A stretch of 64,000 bases of DNA from Wolbachia pipientis (GTDB lineage Bacteria > Pseudomonadota > Alphaproteobacteria > Rickettsiales > Anaplasmataceae), in the NCBI GenBank assembly GCA_023052945.1, contig CP095495.1:496001-560000 (forward strand). The letters run 5' to 3'. Positions 1-9,341 of the stretch are shown piece by piece. The translations under genes were made by a program, and so were the position numbers. Numbering within the stretch: the stretch's first letter is position 1; every line of letters starts with the position of its first letter. The notes beneath the pieces are model-generated. The model was not told the DNA's origin and did no database searches. It was given only the letters and a program-made list of their open reading frames with translations.

Positions 1-1417
1 TAATGGTATTTGTTCTGCTTGATTTTATAAAACTTTCGTAAAGAGACTTTACAGGACTAGTATCAGAGTGAATTGTGTTAGGGTCTTTATAATTAGAGCC
101 GAAAAATGCAGTTTTCACTTTCTCATCAAAAAAATTATATATTGCACTAAAAGTTCTTGTAGGTGGCTCTTTAGTTGTTAGGTTAATGCTAAACTGACCT
201 TCATTTTTGTAATCGCAGCCATGGTCTCTTATTCCATAATATATGGTGCCTGTTTTGTCTTTTAACTTTTCTTTTAAGCCTTCCATATATTGAGTGTCAT
301 AAACTTTGCCAATGTCTACAGGTATATCTCCCTGATTTTCACCAGGCTTATGCTCAGGGAATTTATCAGAAACACTTATATACAAGTTATTTTCTAGGCT
401 ATGGTTCTTCGTTACTCTTATGTTGAAACCGCCCTTGCCATCACCTAACGTAAAAACTAACTCTGAGTTTATTGCATGGCTATTACTTATCTCATGATCA
501 CAACTAGTACATATACCACCATTTTGCACATTTTTAAACCTTTCACCATCCATATAAACACTTAAGTATTGAACATCAGTTTCTATTTTTGCATCCTTTA
601 AAATGTCACTAATAGCCTCACCAACAGATTCGTCATTAACAGGCTTTAAAGCACTTGTAATGGATATACCCAGATTGCGTTTTGTAGCATTCTGTACATT
701 ATTAGGCAAACAAAGTTGTTTTCCACGATCATCAAGGCATTTATATTTACAGGTTAGGTCTAAGATATATGTATCTATCTTGCTTGCTTGACCACTTGAA
801 AGCGAGCTGCAGTCTATATCTTTTCCTTGTTGTTTTATAGAATTGACAATATTTTCAATCTCCTTTCTTCTTTTATCTTGATCTGATCTTGAAAAATCTG
901 AACTCTGATATTCTTTTCCATTTTGATGCAGCCAGTATTCATTGCTTTGTATGTACTTATTAGGACATATTCCATCTTGAATACTACCTTGACATCCTTC
1001 TCGATTTAAAACATGTGCAAAATGTTCCGTTTCTTGCTCGCTGCACTTTTCATCAATTTTTACATACCTGATTTTTGTCTCACTCTCTCTATCTTTACAC
1101 ACTTTATTTCCAATAACACTAAAGCTTATCGTATCACCAGCTTCAAGTGCAAATGGTAATGTAATGTCATTTCTCCCAGGCCCAATTGCAAAATCTCCAT
1201 ACTGCTTAGGACAAAAATTAATCTTGCTAGGCACTATATTAATCTCTGTTACGCTTCTTATCCCATCTGAGATGTAAACACCAGAATCAACCCACTTCTG
1301 CTCTGTTGACACTATATCTAGTTTTTCACGCAAACCTGATAAATTTTCTGGCTTAATACAGTGATCACTGCAACCGGACAGTAAAAAAAGCGTGACTATT
1401 AACAAAAACTTATGCAT
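1..1417 (-). CDS. virB6-2: VirB6-like type IV secretion protein, N-terminal part (cut by window edge)
   Basis: The frame is open from an ATG at 1417 to the left edge without a stop, so at least 472 residues are present and the C-terminus lies outside. The N-terminus is a lipoprotein-type signal: a basic start, a hydrophobic core and the lipobox LSGC followed by SDHC. The visible part is a cysteine-bearing, probably periplasmic or surface domain; the hydrophobic TrbL/VirB6 core expected later is not in the window. It lies 56 bp downstream of virB6-1 on the same strand. Wolbachia is known to carry several tandem virB6 paralogs after virB4, so the name rests mainly on position. Its likely role is a channel or extended surface subunit of the Rickettsiales vir type IV secretion system. 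Confidence 0.75.
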   Translation of the reverse strand, partial: MHKFLLIVTLFLLSGCSDHCIKPENLSGLREKLDIVSTEQKWVDSGVYISDGIRSVTEINIVPSKINFCPKQYGDFAIGPGRNDITLPFALEAGDTISFSVIGNKVCKDRESETKIRYVKIDEKCSEQETEHFAHVLNREGCQGSIQDGICPNKYIQSNEYWLHQNGKEYQSSDFSRSDQDKRRKEIENIVNSIKQQGKDIDCSSLSSGQASKIDTYILDLTCKYKCLDDRGKQLCLPNNVQNATKRNLGISITSALKPVNDESVGEAISDILKDAKIETDVQYLSVYMDGERFKNVQNGGICTSCDHEISNSHAINSELVFTLGDGKGGFNIRVTKNHSLENNLYISVSDKFPEHKPGENQGDIPVDIGKVYDTQYMEGLKEKLKDKTGTIYYGIRDHGCDYKNEGQFSINLTTKEPPTRTFSAIYNFFDEKVKTAFFGSNYKDPNTIHSDTSPVKSLYESFIKSSRTNTI

Positions 1418-1473
1418 AACCCATCTGGAACTTTCTTTCTGAACATTTAGGCATTTATTAACCACTTCAAGAA

Positions 1474-4008
1474 TCACCCTCTAGTAGCTTTCATAGTTTC
1501 GCTAGAGCCCCCACCCCCTTTGTCAGCTCCTCCACCAGCACTACCTCTTGCTTTCTTGACAGCCGCAGCAGCAGCTTGACCAACACCTCCAGCAGCAGCT
1601 TTGGCAGCAGATAAAGCTTTGCCCACCATTTGTCCAGGCGTACTACCAGAACCGAGTGCTGCTCTATGGTTACCGGCAAGTTCAGCAGCCATGTTAGGAA
1701 GAATGTTTAAAAAGTGGTAAAAGAGGAATAATACCAGACACAATTTTAATAATTCCCCGATGAGATAGCTGCCAAATTCCATGTATGTAAAATAAAATAG
1801 ACCAAGTATGTTGCTCTTTTTAAAGCTATAATTTTGCATCATACATGCAAGAGTAGTTTCATTTTCATCACATTTCCCTTCTTCCAATTTAAACCACTGT
1901 TTTTTCTTACTATCTGAGGTTTCTGCTTGATTCTCTTCATATAGCTTATCCGATTCAAATTTCAAATTTTTAAAATATATTTTATCACATGCTATGAACA
2001 TAAAGGACAAAAACGCAAAAAGGATAACCGGGTATAGGCTATATGTAATCAACTCTTTCACCCAGCCGTCAAAATATCCTTTGGTATGTTGGAATAAAAC
2101 CATAGGAATGAACAAAGGTGATAAAATGACGATTACACTTAAAGCAACTAGAGATAAAATAAATACATAGCACAGCCACAAAATAACCATCATCATCAAA
2201 ACGGCCATAAATATACAGACAATAGCTACTAAAATCTGTCCACCAGCAAAAATAATACCGATTATCGAACCTGCAACTAACAAGACAGGGGCAGTACCAA
2301 GCAAGATTGCTAACGTTACAACACCTCCAGTACCAATTTTGCCACCAATTCCATCTAAAGGGGCGCCTAAATAAAATAAAATTCTACAATCAAGCCTATC
2401 CCAAGGTGCAAGGTAGCTGTAAGATATTTTCTTCCCATGACGCATGTATTCATAATCCCTACCTGCCTCATAATTACATATATTTTTACTTTCAGATGAC
2501 GCTTTTAGCACTATCTCTGACAAACCATTTGAGAGACGAGTTAATTCTCCATAATAATGAGACATGGTACTGCCTGTTGTGAAGTAAATCACTAAAGCGA
2601 ATTTAATAATCAACATGTACATTTCTTGTGGGCTACGAACTCCACCAGACATGGCTTTTATAGAAAATAGTATTAAAGCTAGAACCAAAACAGCAGTTAC
2701 GGTATTCTTCAGCTTTTTTTGAGCCACAGACAAGAAACTACCCTTATTATGTCCATTTTTGTCCTTAAGTGAGTTGCCACTTGAATCAATACCTGCCACT
2801 AAATTATCTAACGATTCCTTAATGCATTGCACTATCATAGAAGTTATGGGAATAGGAGCTAATGATTTACTTCCAGCCTGGTTATAACAAGCTTCAGAAA
2901 CGTAACTTTGAAAACAACCTTTGTTGTCGTAACCTACAAAAATTTTTCCTCCTTTTTCCTTATTTTTTATGGTAGTTTTATAATCATCATCATTACCAAT
3001 AGGAACTTTTTCCTTTCCTGTACCATCTTTATTTTTGAATATCATCACAGATTGTTCACACATAGGAGCAAGTGGGTCAGGTGGCAATTCTGTGCATCCC
3101 ATATCAACCCCTTGCGGCCAAGGAGTCATTCTGATACCAAGTGTGCTAATCTCAGCTAATTCCACACATAACCTACCCATTTTTCTCACTGCTTTGAATG
3201 TTGATCCATGTATGGTTTCGCTCTGTCCTGCTTTGAGAACTTTACATTGCAGCTCACCATCAACCTTTGGAGACCATGACCCACCTTCATATCCAGTGTC
3301 CTTCTCTCTAACATCAAAGTCTGCTTTTATTGATGTATCTAACCAAAACAATCTGCTAAATGTTAAAGGATTTCTATGGCATACTTCTATATATTCACTG
3401 TATTGCACACCGTTTTTTGGCCAGTAATAACTTTCTGTACTCTCCTGAACGTTAGAATTTAAGGCTTCTTTTTCTGCTCTTTTTCCGTCATAGTCTTTTT
3501 TGTTCACGCCTTCCCGAGCTTTATCTTGCAAACAAGAAAAATATTCATCTTCTGTTTGGTAATTTTTATTGGTACAGCCACTATAACCTGTGTCTTCTAA
3601 TTTAAAATCTTTGTATTTTCCATCATGATCACGTGCAACTGGGTGTTTAACAAAACTATGTTCACAAACAACAAGCCCTCCTATCGCTTTCCAAACCCCA
3701 ACAATTGCAGCTATCATTCCAACAATGACAAGAGCAGTAAATAAACCAGCAGAAGAAACGATCAAAACAATACTAGTAAATATTGCACCAACAGCAATCG
3801 CTATTCCAGCAAGTGCCGCAGCCGTTTTAAACGCTCCACAATCAGGATTAGAGGCACGATTGAAGCTGCCAGTAGAATTAAATCTACTAACAAATTCAGT
3901 TTTTTTAGTGCCACTCACCTCATCTGCAAACACTGGATAAGAAAGTAGAAAATCTATATTTAATAAAAATATTGCAATTAATAGCAATGACAGCTTAGTC
4001 TTAAACAT
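1474..4008 (-). CDS. virB6-1: VirB6 family (TrbL/VirB6) type IV secretion membrane protein
   Basis: The product is an 844-residue inner-membrane channel protein of the vir type IV secretion system. It has an N-terminal signal-like helix, hydrophobic segments near residues 50-115, a long cysteine-containing soluble stretch (about 120-430), and a dense group of membrane segments (about 450-700) typical of the TrbL/VirB6 fold. The tail is rich in alanine, glycine and lysine. Conventional VirB6 proteins are about 300 residues; the large extension is characteristic of Rickettsiales VirB6 proteins. Its start overlaps the end of virB4 by 8 bp, which implies translational coupling in a virB3-virB4-virB6 operon read on the minus strand. 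Confidence 0.9.
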   Translation of the reverse strand: MFKTKLSLLLIAIFLLNIDFLLSYPVFADEVSGTKKTEFVSRFNSTGSFNRASNPDCGAFKTAAALAGIAIAVGAIFTSIVLIVSSAGLFTALVIVGMIAAIVGVWKAIGGLVVCEHSFVKHPVARDHDGKYKDFKLEDTGYSGCTNKNYQTEDEYFSCLQDKAREGVNKKDYDGKRAEKEALNSNVQESTESYYWPKNGVQYSEYIEVCHRNPLTFSRLFWLDTSIKADFDVREKDTGYEGGSWSPKVDGELQCKVLKAGQSETIHGSTFKAVRKMGRLCVELAEISTLGIRMTPWPQGVDMGCTELPPDPLAPMCEQSVMIFKNKDGTGKEKVPIGNDDDYKTTIKNKEKGGKIFVGYDNKGCFQSYVSEACYNQAGSKSLAPIPITSMIVQCIKESLDNLVAGIDSSGNSLKDKNGHNKGSFLSVAQKKLKNTVTAVLVLALILFSIKAMSGGVRSPQEMYMLIIKFALVIYFTTGSTMSHYYGELTRLSNGLSEIVLKASSESKNICNYEAGRDYEYMRHGKKISYSYLAPWDRLDCRILFYLGAPLDGIGGKIGTGGVVTLAILLGTAPVLLVAGSIIGIIFAGGQILVAIVCIFMAVLMMMVILWLCYVFILSLVALSVIVILSPLFIPMVLFQHTKGYFDGWVKELITYSLYPVILFAFLSFMFIACDKIYFKNLKFESDKLYEENQAETSDSKKKQWFKLEEGKCDENETTLACMMQNYSFKKSNILGLFYFTYMEFGSYLIGELLKLCLVLFLFYHFLNILPNMAAELAGNHRAALGSGSTPGQMVGKALSAAKAAAGGVGQAAAAAVKKARGSAGGGADKGGGGSSETMKATRG

Positions 4009-6409
4009 TTTTTACCTTCTGATAAAATATAGGCAACCATACTTTTGGGTTATCCCCAACTTCTTTTAATATATCATGTAACAGTATGACACTTTCTGCA
4101 CGTCCGGATAATACATTGATTATATCATCCAGATCTTTTAAGTCTATTCTAGCTACCACAGCATTAACTCCTTGTTTCACCAAAAAGAATCTAGTACTTG
4201 GATCTGTGTGCTTAATTAATATATATTCACGTTCAGTTAACATAAAAACATCCCGATAGACACTAGTAGCTTTCAGATTTGGTAAAAAAATCTGTGTCGC
4301 TGTTTGTTGTACAAGCGTATCGCTAATAGCACTTTTACTTGCATCCTCAACACTCTGAGTAGCAAAAACCACAAAAGCATTTAGTTTTCTCAGTACCTTC
4401 AACCAGTCTTTTATCTTGGGTGCAAAAACTGGACTATCTATTAATGCCCATGCCTCATCAAGAACGATAATAGATGGAGTGCCATCAAGAGATATACTAA
4501 TCCTATGAAATAAATAAATCAATACTGGTCCAAGGGCAACAGGATCTTTGAGCAAGCTAGCCATCTCAAAACCAAATACTCTTGCTCGTGAAAAATCTAG
4601 CAAATCTTCTTTATTATCAAATATTGCAGCATGAGAACCATTATCATGCCACATAGACATTGCCCCAGCTAGAGTATCAGGACCTGCAAGTCCTAAAAAC
4701 GGTACAAGGTTTCTCAAGAACCTGTCTTCTTTTCTTAATTTAAAATTTCCTTCAATTGCATCATTAATTCGTGCAATATCTTCTGAAGTAAATTTATCAT
4801 TATATACCGAAATTAAAGACTTTACCCACTCCATTAAAAATGTTCTATTATCAGAGGTGTCATCAAGTTGCAAAGGATTAAAATTTGTTTTAGTTCTTGG
4901 TTCTATTACAGTATAGATACCACCAAGTGCTCTTAAGAAAATCTCTGCACCGCGATCTTTGTCAAAAAAGAATATCCTTGGAGAAAATTTTATCGCTTGA
5001 GCACATAAGAAATTCATTAAAACAGTTTTACCAGCACCAGTTGGGCCAATTATCATAGTGTGCCCAACATCCCTTATATGAAAGTTGAAAAAAAATGGAG
5101 TACCAGATGTCGTGTCAAAAACTGTAACAGCATCTCCCCAGTGGTTATTGAATTTATTGCCAGTAGGATAATTATGTTGAGATGCAAATCCAGCCAAATT
5201 AAGACTACTTATTGTAGCTTTTCTCACTATATAATCGAAATTACCAGGAATTTGCGCCCAAAATGCTGGTTCAAGGTTAACTCTCTCACGGACAGGGTAA
5301 ACACCGCAATTAGAAAGCTCTGATTCTACCAACGACAGAGCGTTATCCAATGATTTAGGACTTTTTTCTATACATAAAATAGTCAGGTGATGTTGACCAA
5401 ATGCAATCTTACCACTCATTGCGTCATCAAGCGCTTGAGAAATTTCTGCTATTTGAGAAACAGCTTTATCTGCAGACTGTATCATTCGATTTTGCTGTAT
5501 CTGCATTTTTCCAATCGCCATTTGCCTGTTTATAAATTGAAAAGATTGCGTAATTATAAACTCGTAAGGAAGTTGTAAAAACGAATCAAGCATTCCTGCA
5601 GAAGTATGATTTCCATATTCTTTGATACTAACTATTCCAGCATATTTGCTTTCATTGTGAGTCACAACCTGTATCATCTTGCGACCAAAGAACAATCTGT
5701 GTACTGGCAAATACGTTGATATTTCAGTTCTCAGCGGAAAAAGTGTATTTGTAACGAAGCCACAATTTACAATTCTGGATAAAAATTCCATTATTTCACA
5801 AAATAGGCCATTGGGAGTTTCTTTTACTCCAAGAATTTTAGGCGAATAATTTCTAAGGCTTGTCACTACACGATTTGCCGTTTCCTCTAAATCTTCATAC
5901 GTGGCACGCATATCACTTTCCCAAGCATGTTTTGAAGTTACATGTCCGAATTTTTTTAGTAGATATGACAAAAATTCTACTCCTTTTGTGTCTGCTCTAC
6001 GGATAATCGTAATGTATAGGTCATTAATAAATGATTGCCTTGTTGCGTGTTTTTCTCTCCATTTTAGATTTACGTGATTAGCGAAAAAATTCGGCAAACC
6101 TTGACTTGCAAATTCATCAGAAAAAATATTTTTCTTACGTCTGATAGTATGAAAATATAAACTAAATGCCGGAGATGAAATGCTTCTTAGCATCTGATTC
6201 CTGATGTTGTTCTGTATGACTAAATCCTCGTCATCGGCGGTTTCAAATGCAAAGCCACTTAATTTTATAACCTTAACCAACCAATTTTCTTTTGTTATCA
6301 AGGTTGTGCTATTCCAATAGCAAGAATAAGGAATAAATTCAGCAGCGTGAACTTCCCTGCTCAGAGTAGATTTATTCTTTGATTGAACAGCCCTAAACCT
6401 CAGCATCAC
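4001..6409 (-). CDS. virB4: VirB4 type IV secretion ATPase
   Basis: The product is an 802-residue cytoplasmic-face ATPase that powers assembly of, or transport through, the vir type IV secretion system. It has an N-terminal CagE/TrbE/VirB4 domain, a Walker A motif GPTGAGKT near residue 454 and a Walker B region SIIVLDEAWALI near residue 645, followed by the conserved ATQS motif. Length is normal for the family. The start is the first of two adjacent ATG codons, 6 bp after the virB3 stop; the 3' end overlaps virB6-1 by 8 bp. This tight packing marks one operon. Confidence 0.95.
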   Translation of the reverse strand: MMLRFRAVQSKNKSTLSREVHAAEFIPYSCYWNSTTLITKENWLVKVIKLSGFAFETADDEDLVIQNNIRNQMLRSISSPAFSLYFHTIRRKKNIFSDEFASQGLPNFFANHVNLKWREKHATRQSFINDLYITIIRRADTKGVEFLSYLLKKFGHVTSKHAWESDMRATYEDLEETANRVVTSLRNYSPKILGVKETPNGLFCEIMEFLSRIVNCGFVTNTLFPLRTEISTYLPVHRLFFGRKMIQVVTHNESKYAGIVSIKEYGNHTSAGMLDSFLQLPYEFIITQSFQFINRQMAIGKMQIQQNRMIQSADKAVSQIAEISQALDDAMSGKIAFGQHHLTILCIEKSPKSLDNALSLVESELSNCGVYPVRERVNLEPAFWAQIPGNFDYIVRKATISSLNLAGFASQHNYPTGNKFNNHWGDAVTVFDTTSGTPFFFNFHIRDVGHTMIIGPTGAGKTVLMNFLCAQAIKFSPRIFFFDKDRGAEIFLRALGGIYTVIEPRTKTNFNPLQLDDTSDNRTFLMEWVKSLISVYNDKFTSEDIARINDAIEGNFKLRKEDRFLRNLVPFLGLAGPDTLAGAMSMWHDNGSHAAIFDNKEDLLDFSRARVFGFEMASLLKDPVALGPVLIYLFHRISISLDGTPSIIVLDEAWALIDSPVFAPKIKDWLKVLRKLNAFVVFATQSVEDASKSAISDTLVQQTATQIFLPNLKATSVYRDVFMLTEREYILIKHTDPSTRFFLVKQGVNAVVARIDLKDLDDIINVLSGRAESVILLHDILKEVGDNPKVWLPIFYQKVKNV

Positions 6410-6415
6410 ACAACG

Positions 6416-6712
6416 TTAAGCAATATCATAAGAATTGGCTCCATGATAAAAACGATTTAAACATTTCGAGCACTTTCCTAATTTTACCATAAATAATTCA
6501 ATAAACAACGGTTCTTTTGCAGAAGCTATGTAACCAAGGCCATGTATCCCTGGTAACATCAATAGAATCACTCTCAAATCATTTGAATTAATGAAAATTA
6601 GCATGCAAATCAGGACGTTTAATATTGCAAACATATAACTCACACCAAAGAGCATTGCAGGTCTTGTAAGACCTTTAAATAATTGATCTGTTTGTATACT
6701 CCCTGTGGACAT
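6416..6712 (-). CDS. virB3: VirB3 type IV secretion protein
   Basis: This is a 98-residue small inner-membrane protein with two adjacent hydrophobic stretches (about residues 20-65) and the TRPAMLFGV start region typical of VirB3. It is the first gene of the virB3-virB4-virB6 operon here. VirB3 associates with VirB4 at the inner membrane. In Anaplasma and Ehrlichia a sodB gene usually precedes virB3; here the upstream neighbour is the divergently read lysyl-tRNA synthetase, so any promoter must lie in the roughly 115-bp gap between them. Confidence 0.9.
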   Translation of the reverse strand: MSTGSIQTDQLFKGLTRPAMLFGVSYMFAILNVLICMLIFINSNDLRVILLMLPGIHGLGYIASAKEPLFIELFMVKLGKCSKCLNRFYHGANSYDIA

Positions 6713-6828
6713 ATCTTTAACCTTCTAATAATAGCTCTAACACTAATACTATATCATTATATTAAAAATCCATTGAAACTAGTAGCACTTTAAGTTAAGA
6801 TACATTGATTAATAATTTAACCCAGATA

Positions 6829-8493
6829 ATGACAAGTTGGCCATTTCAAGAAGCAGAAAAAATATTGCAAGAGTTTCCTAATAAAAAAGAAATAATATTT
6901 GAAACTGGTTATGGACCCTCTGGTTTACCCCACATAGGAACCTTTGGAGAGGTTTTCCGCACTACAGTTGTTGTAAATGCATTAAAAAAAATAGCTCCTG
7001 GTATAAAAACCAAAATCACTGCAGTTTCAGATGATATGGATGGTTTGCGAAAAATACCAGATAATGTGCCAAATCAAGAGATGCTAAGGGAGCACTTAAA
7101 TAAACCATTGACTATGATACCCGATCCATTTGGCACTCATGAGAGTTATGGTCATCACATGAATTCGTTGTTGTGTAAATTTCTTGATTTGTTTGAATTT
7201 GAATACGAATTTAGGAGTGCAACAGAGTGTTATAAATCTGGCGTTTACGATGAAAAACTTTTACTCCTGCTGAAAAATTATGATAAAGTGATGGACGTAA
7301 TGCTTCCATCATTTCGGGAAGAAAGGCAGCAGACTTACAGTCCATTCTTGCCGATATGCCCAAAAACTTCCCAAGTTTTACAAGTTCCAGTAATTGAAAC
7401 AAATACAGATAAAGGAACAATCACGTATGAAGACCCAAACGGGGAAAAAATAGAAGTTCCAGTGACAAAAGGAAAATGTAAACTGCAATGGAAACCTGAT
7501 TGGGGGATGAGGTGGGCTGCATTTGGAGTAAATTATGAAGCTCACGGAAAAGATTTAACGCCATCTGCTATGCTTTCAAGTCAAATATGTGAAATACTTG
7601 GAGAAAAGCCACCACTTCTGTTTTGCTACGAGCTTTTCCTTGATAAAGAAGGAAAGAAAATATCAAAATCAAGAGGAAATGGCATTTCAATTGAAGAGTG
7701 GTTAACTTACGCACCAACAGAGAGCTTAGCATTGTACATTTTTCAGAGTCCTAAAAAAGCTAAACGTTTATATTTTGATGTGATACCAAAATCAACTGAT
7801 GAGTATCTAGAGTTTGTTAAGCGTTATAATGAGAACAACGGGGAAAACACAAATAGTAAATTTCATACAGAACCTGGTTATGATGAGAAATTTCTAAGAG
7901 AAGTGCAGGTGAGCACCGCAGAATACTCAAATGTATTTGAGGAACGCAAGCAAGCTTTAACGACAAAATTGCCATCAGAAGCAAACCCTGCCTGGCATAT
8001 CCACCAGGGCAATGTTCCCAATATAGAAACTTCAGGCATAAATTTCTCACTACTTTTAAACCTAGCAGCGGCTTGTAATGCTGAAAACAAAGAGATCCTA
8101 TGGGGTTTTATATCCTCTTATGCACCGAACGTCACACCAGAAAATAATAAAATGCTTGATAGACTTTCAGACTTTGCAGTAAAGTATTACCACGATTTTA
8201 TCAAACCAACAAAATCATATAAAGCTCCAAATGCAAAAGAGAAAGAAGCGTTACTAGATTTGAAGGACACTTTACATTCTCTATCTACAACCGTTACTGC
8301 TGAAGGAATTCAATCTCAGGTATTTTCTATTGGAAAAAAATATGATTATACCAACTTACGTGACTGGTTTCAGCTATTATATGAAACGTTACTTGGCCAA
8401 AAAACCGGTCCAAGAATGGGATCTTTCATAAAGCTTTATGGAATAGATAATACGATTTCTCTCATAGAAAGCGCTACTAAATGTATACTTTAG
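6829..8493 (+). CDS. lysS: Lysyl-tRNA synthetase, class I
   Basis: It charges tRNA-Lys in the cytoplasm. This is the class I (archaeal-type) LysRS found in alphaproteobacteria rather than the usual bacterial class II enzyme. Near residue 37 there is the class I signature HIGTFGE, and near residue 277 the KMSKS-like loop KISKS; the C-terminal helical anticodon-binding domain follows. I chose ATG at 6829 (start MTSWPFQEAEK) over an upstream in-frame TTG at 6805, because the ATG start matches the usual family N-terminus. The product is 554 residues. It is read away from virB3. Confidence 0.93.
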   Translation: MTSWPFQEAEKILQEFPNKKEIIFETGYGPSGLPHIGTFGEVFRTTVVVNALKKIAPGIKTKITAVSDDMDGLRKIPDNVPNQEMLREHLNKPLTMIPDPFGTHESYGHHMNSLLCKFLDLFEFEYEFRSATECYKSGVYDEKLLLLLKNYDKVMDVMLPSFREERQQTYSPFLPICPKTSQVLQVPVIETNTDKGTITYEDPNGEKIEVPVTKGKCKLQWKPDWGMRWAAFGVNYEAHGKDLTPSAMLSSQICEILGEKPPLLFCYELFLDKEGKKISKSRGNGISIEEWLTYAPTESLALYIFQSPKKAKRLYFDVIPKSTDEYLEFVKRYNENNGENTNSKFHTEPGYDEKFLREVQVSTAEYSNVFEERKQALTTKLPSEANPAWHIHQGNVPNIETSGINFSLLLNLAAACNAENKEILWGFISSYAPNVTPENNKMLDRLSDFAVKYYHDFIKPTKSYKAPNAKEKEALLDLKDTLHSLSTTVTAEGIQSQVFSIGKKYDYTNLRDWFQLLYETLLGQKTGPRMGSFIKLYGIDNTISLIESATKCIL

Positions 8494-8526
8494 AGTTTAC
8501 CTTCTTTCGTTTGAGCTCTTTAGTTT

Positions 8527-9138
8527 TTAGTTCTGCCTTCTAAGGCTTTTACTCGTGACAACCACTGTGCCTGCGATCTTGTCGTGCCAAGTTTGACAGC
8601 GTTTGTTGAAATTTGACCATAAAAAGCCCAAGAATAATGGTGCAGCTGACAATATAAAAGAAAAAAATCTCTTTGTTGCTTGTCTTAGGGTCATCCTTTC
8701 GAAAGTTTGTGCATCCACAACTCTAAGCCCAAGTAATAGTTTTCCAGGTGTAGCAGCAAACCTTACCCACATATATGTTACATAGCAAAAGAGCATAATA
8801 CATTGGACTATTTGATTTAGGATTTGTAATTTTATAAGTCTACTCTGCGTTGTCTTTTCTTCTGCAGACAGTGTCGCTTGCATTTGGTATTTTGCAGCAA
8901 TTTGACTTAATATTTTGCTATCCTCTGAGTTCATAAAGAGCTTATTTAAGGCTTGGCTGCAAAACTGCAAGAACAAAACGATAATAATCAAATCAAGCAA
9001 TACTGATATATAGCGCCTAAGTCCTGTTACATAACATATCCCATTTTCATCTTTCTTTACCTTTTGAATAACATTTATAGAAGAAAAAATAGAAAATAAA
9101 CGATTAAAAAATTTATGTAACATATATATACTTTCCAA
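8527..9138 (-). CDS. RDD family membrane protein
   Basis: This is a polytopic membrane protein of about 200 residues. The RDD-type motif appears as RRYISVLLDLIII near residue 40. Further hydrophobic segments lie around 110-135 and 155-175, with the conserved late motif ATPGKLLLGLRVVD between them. RDD proteins are small integral membrane proteins of mostly unknown role, some linked to ion transport. Two starts are possible, 9138 and 9123 (MLHKFF). It converges with lysS and sits next to tRNA-Leu. Confidence 0.8.
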   Translation of the reverse strand: MESIYMLHKFFNRLFSIFSSINVIQKVKKDENGICYVTGLRRYISVLLDLIIIVLFLQFCSQALNKLFMNSEDSKILSQIAAKYQMQATLSAEEKTTQSRLIKLQILNQIVQCIMLFCYVTYMWVRFAATPGKLLLGLRVVDAQTFERMTLRQATKRFFSFILSAAPLFLGFLWSNFNKRCQTWHDKIAGTVVVTSKSLRRQN

Positions 9139-9147
9139 TATTTAACG

Positions 9148-9230
9148 TGCCCCTGGCCGGACTTGAACCAGCATGCTTTTGCAAGCAATAGATTTTGAGT
9201 CTGCCGTGTCTACCATTCCACCACAGAGGC
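9148..9230 (-). tRNA. tRNA-Leu (anticodon CAA)
   Basis: The minus strand folds as a class II tRNA. Acceptor GCCTCTG pairs with CAGGGGC and the discriminator base is A. There is a short D arm, an anticodon loop CTCAAAA (anticodon CAA), a long variable arm with stem TGCTT/AAGCA and loop GCAA, and T arm GCTGG-TTCAAGT-CCGGC. The 3' CCA is not encoded. The anticodon stem is imperfect: only the three pairs next to the loop are canonical, then C-A and G-T. Confidence 0.9.
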
Positions 9231-9341
9231 ATTAAGTTTTAATGCTATAGGCAACACGGAATTAGTCAAATTTTATATGTCTTTCAAATGAGGACTAAAT
9301 ATTCTACAATAATCAACAGTTACTCTCAAAACTTAAAATGA

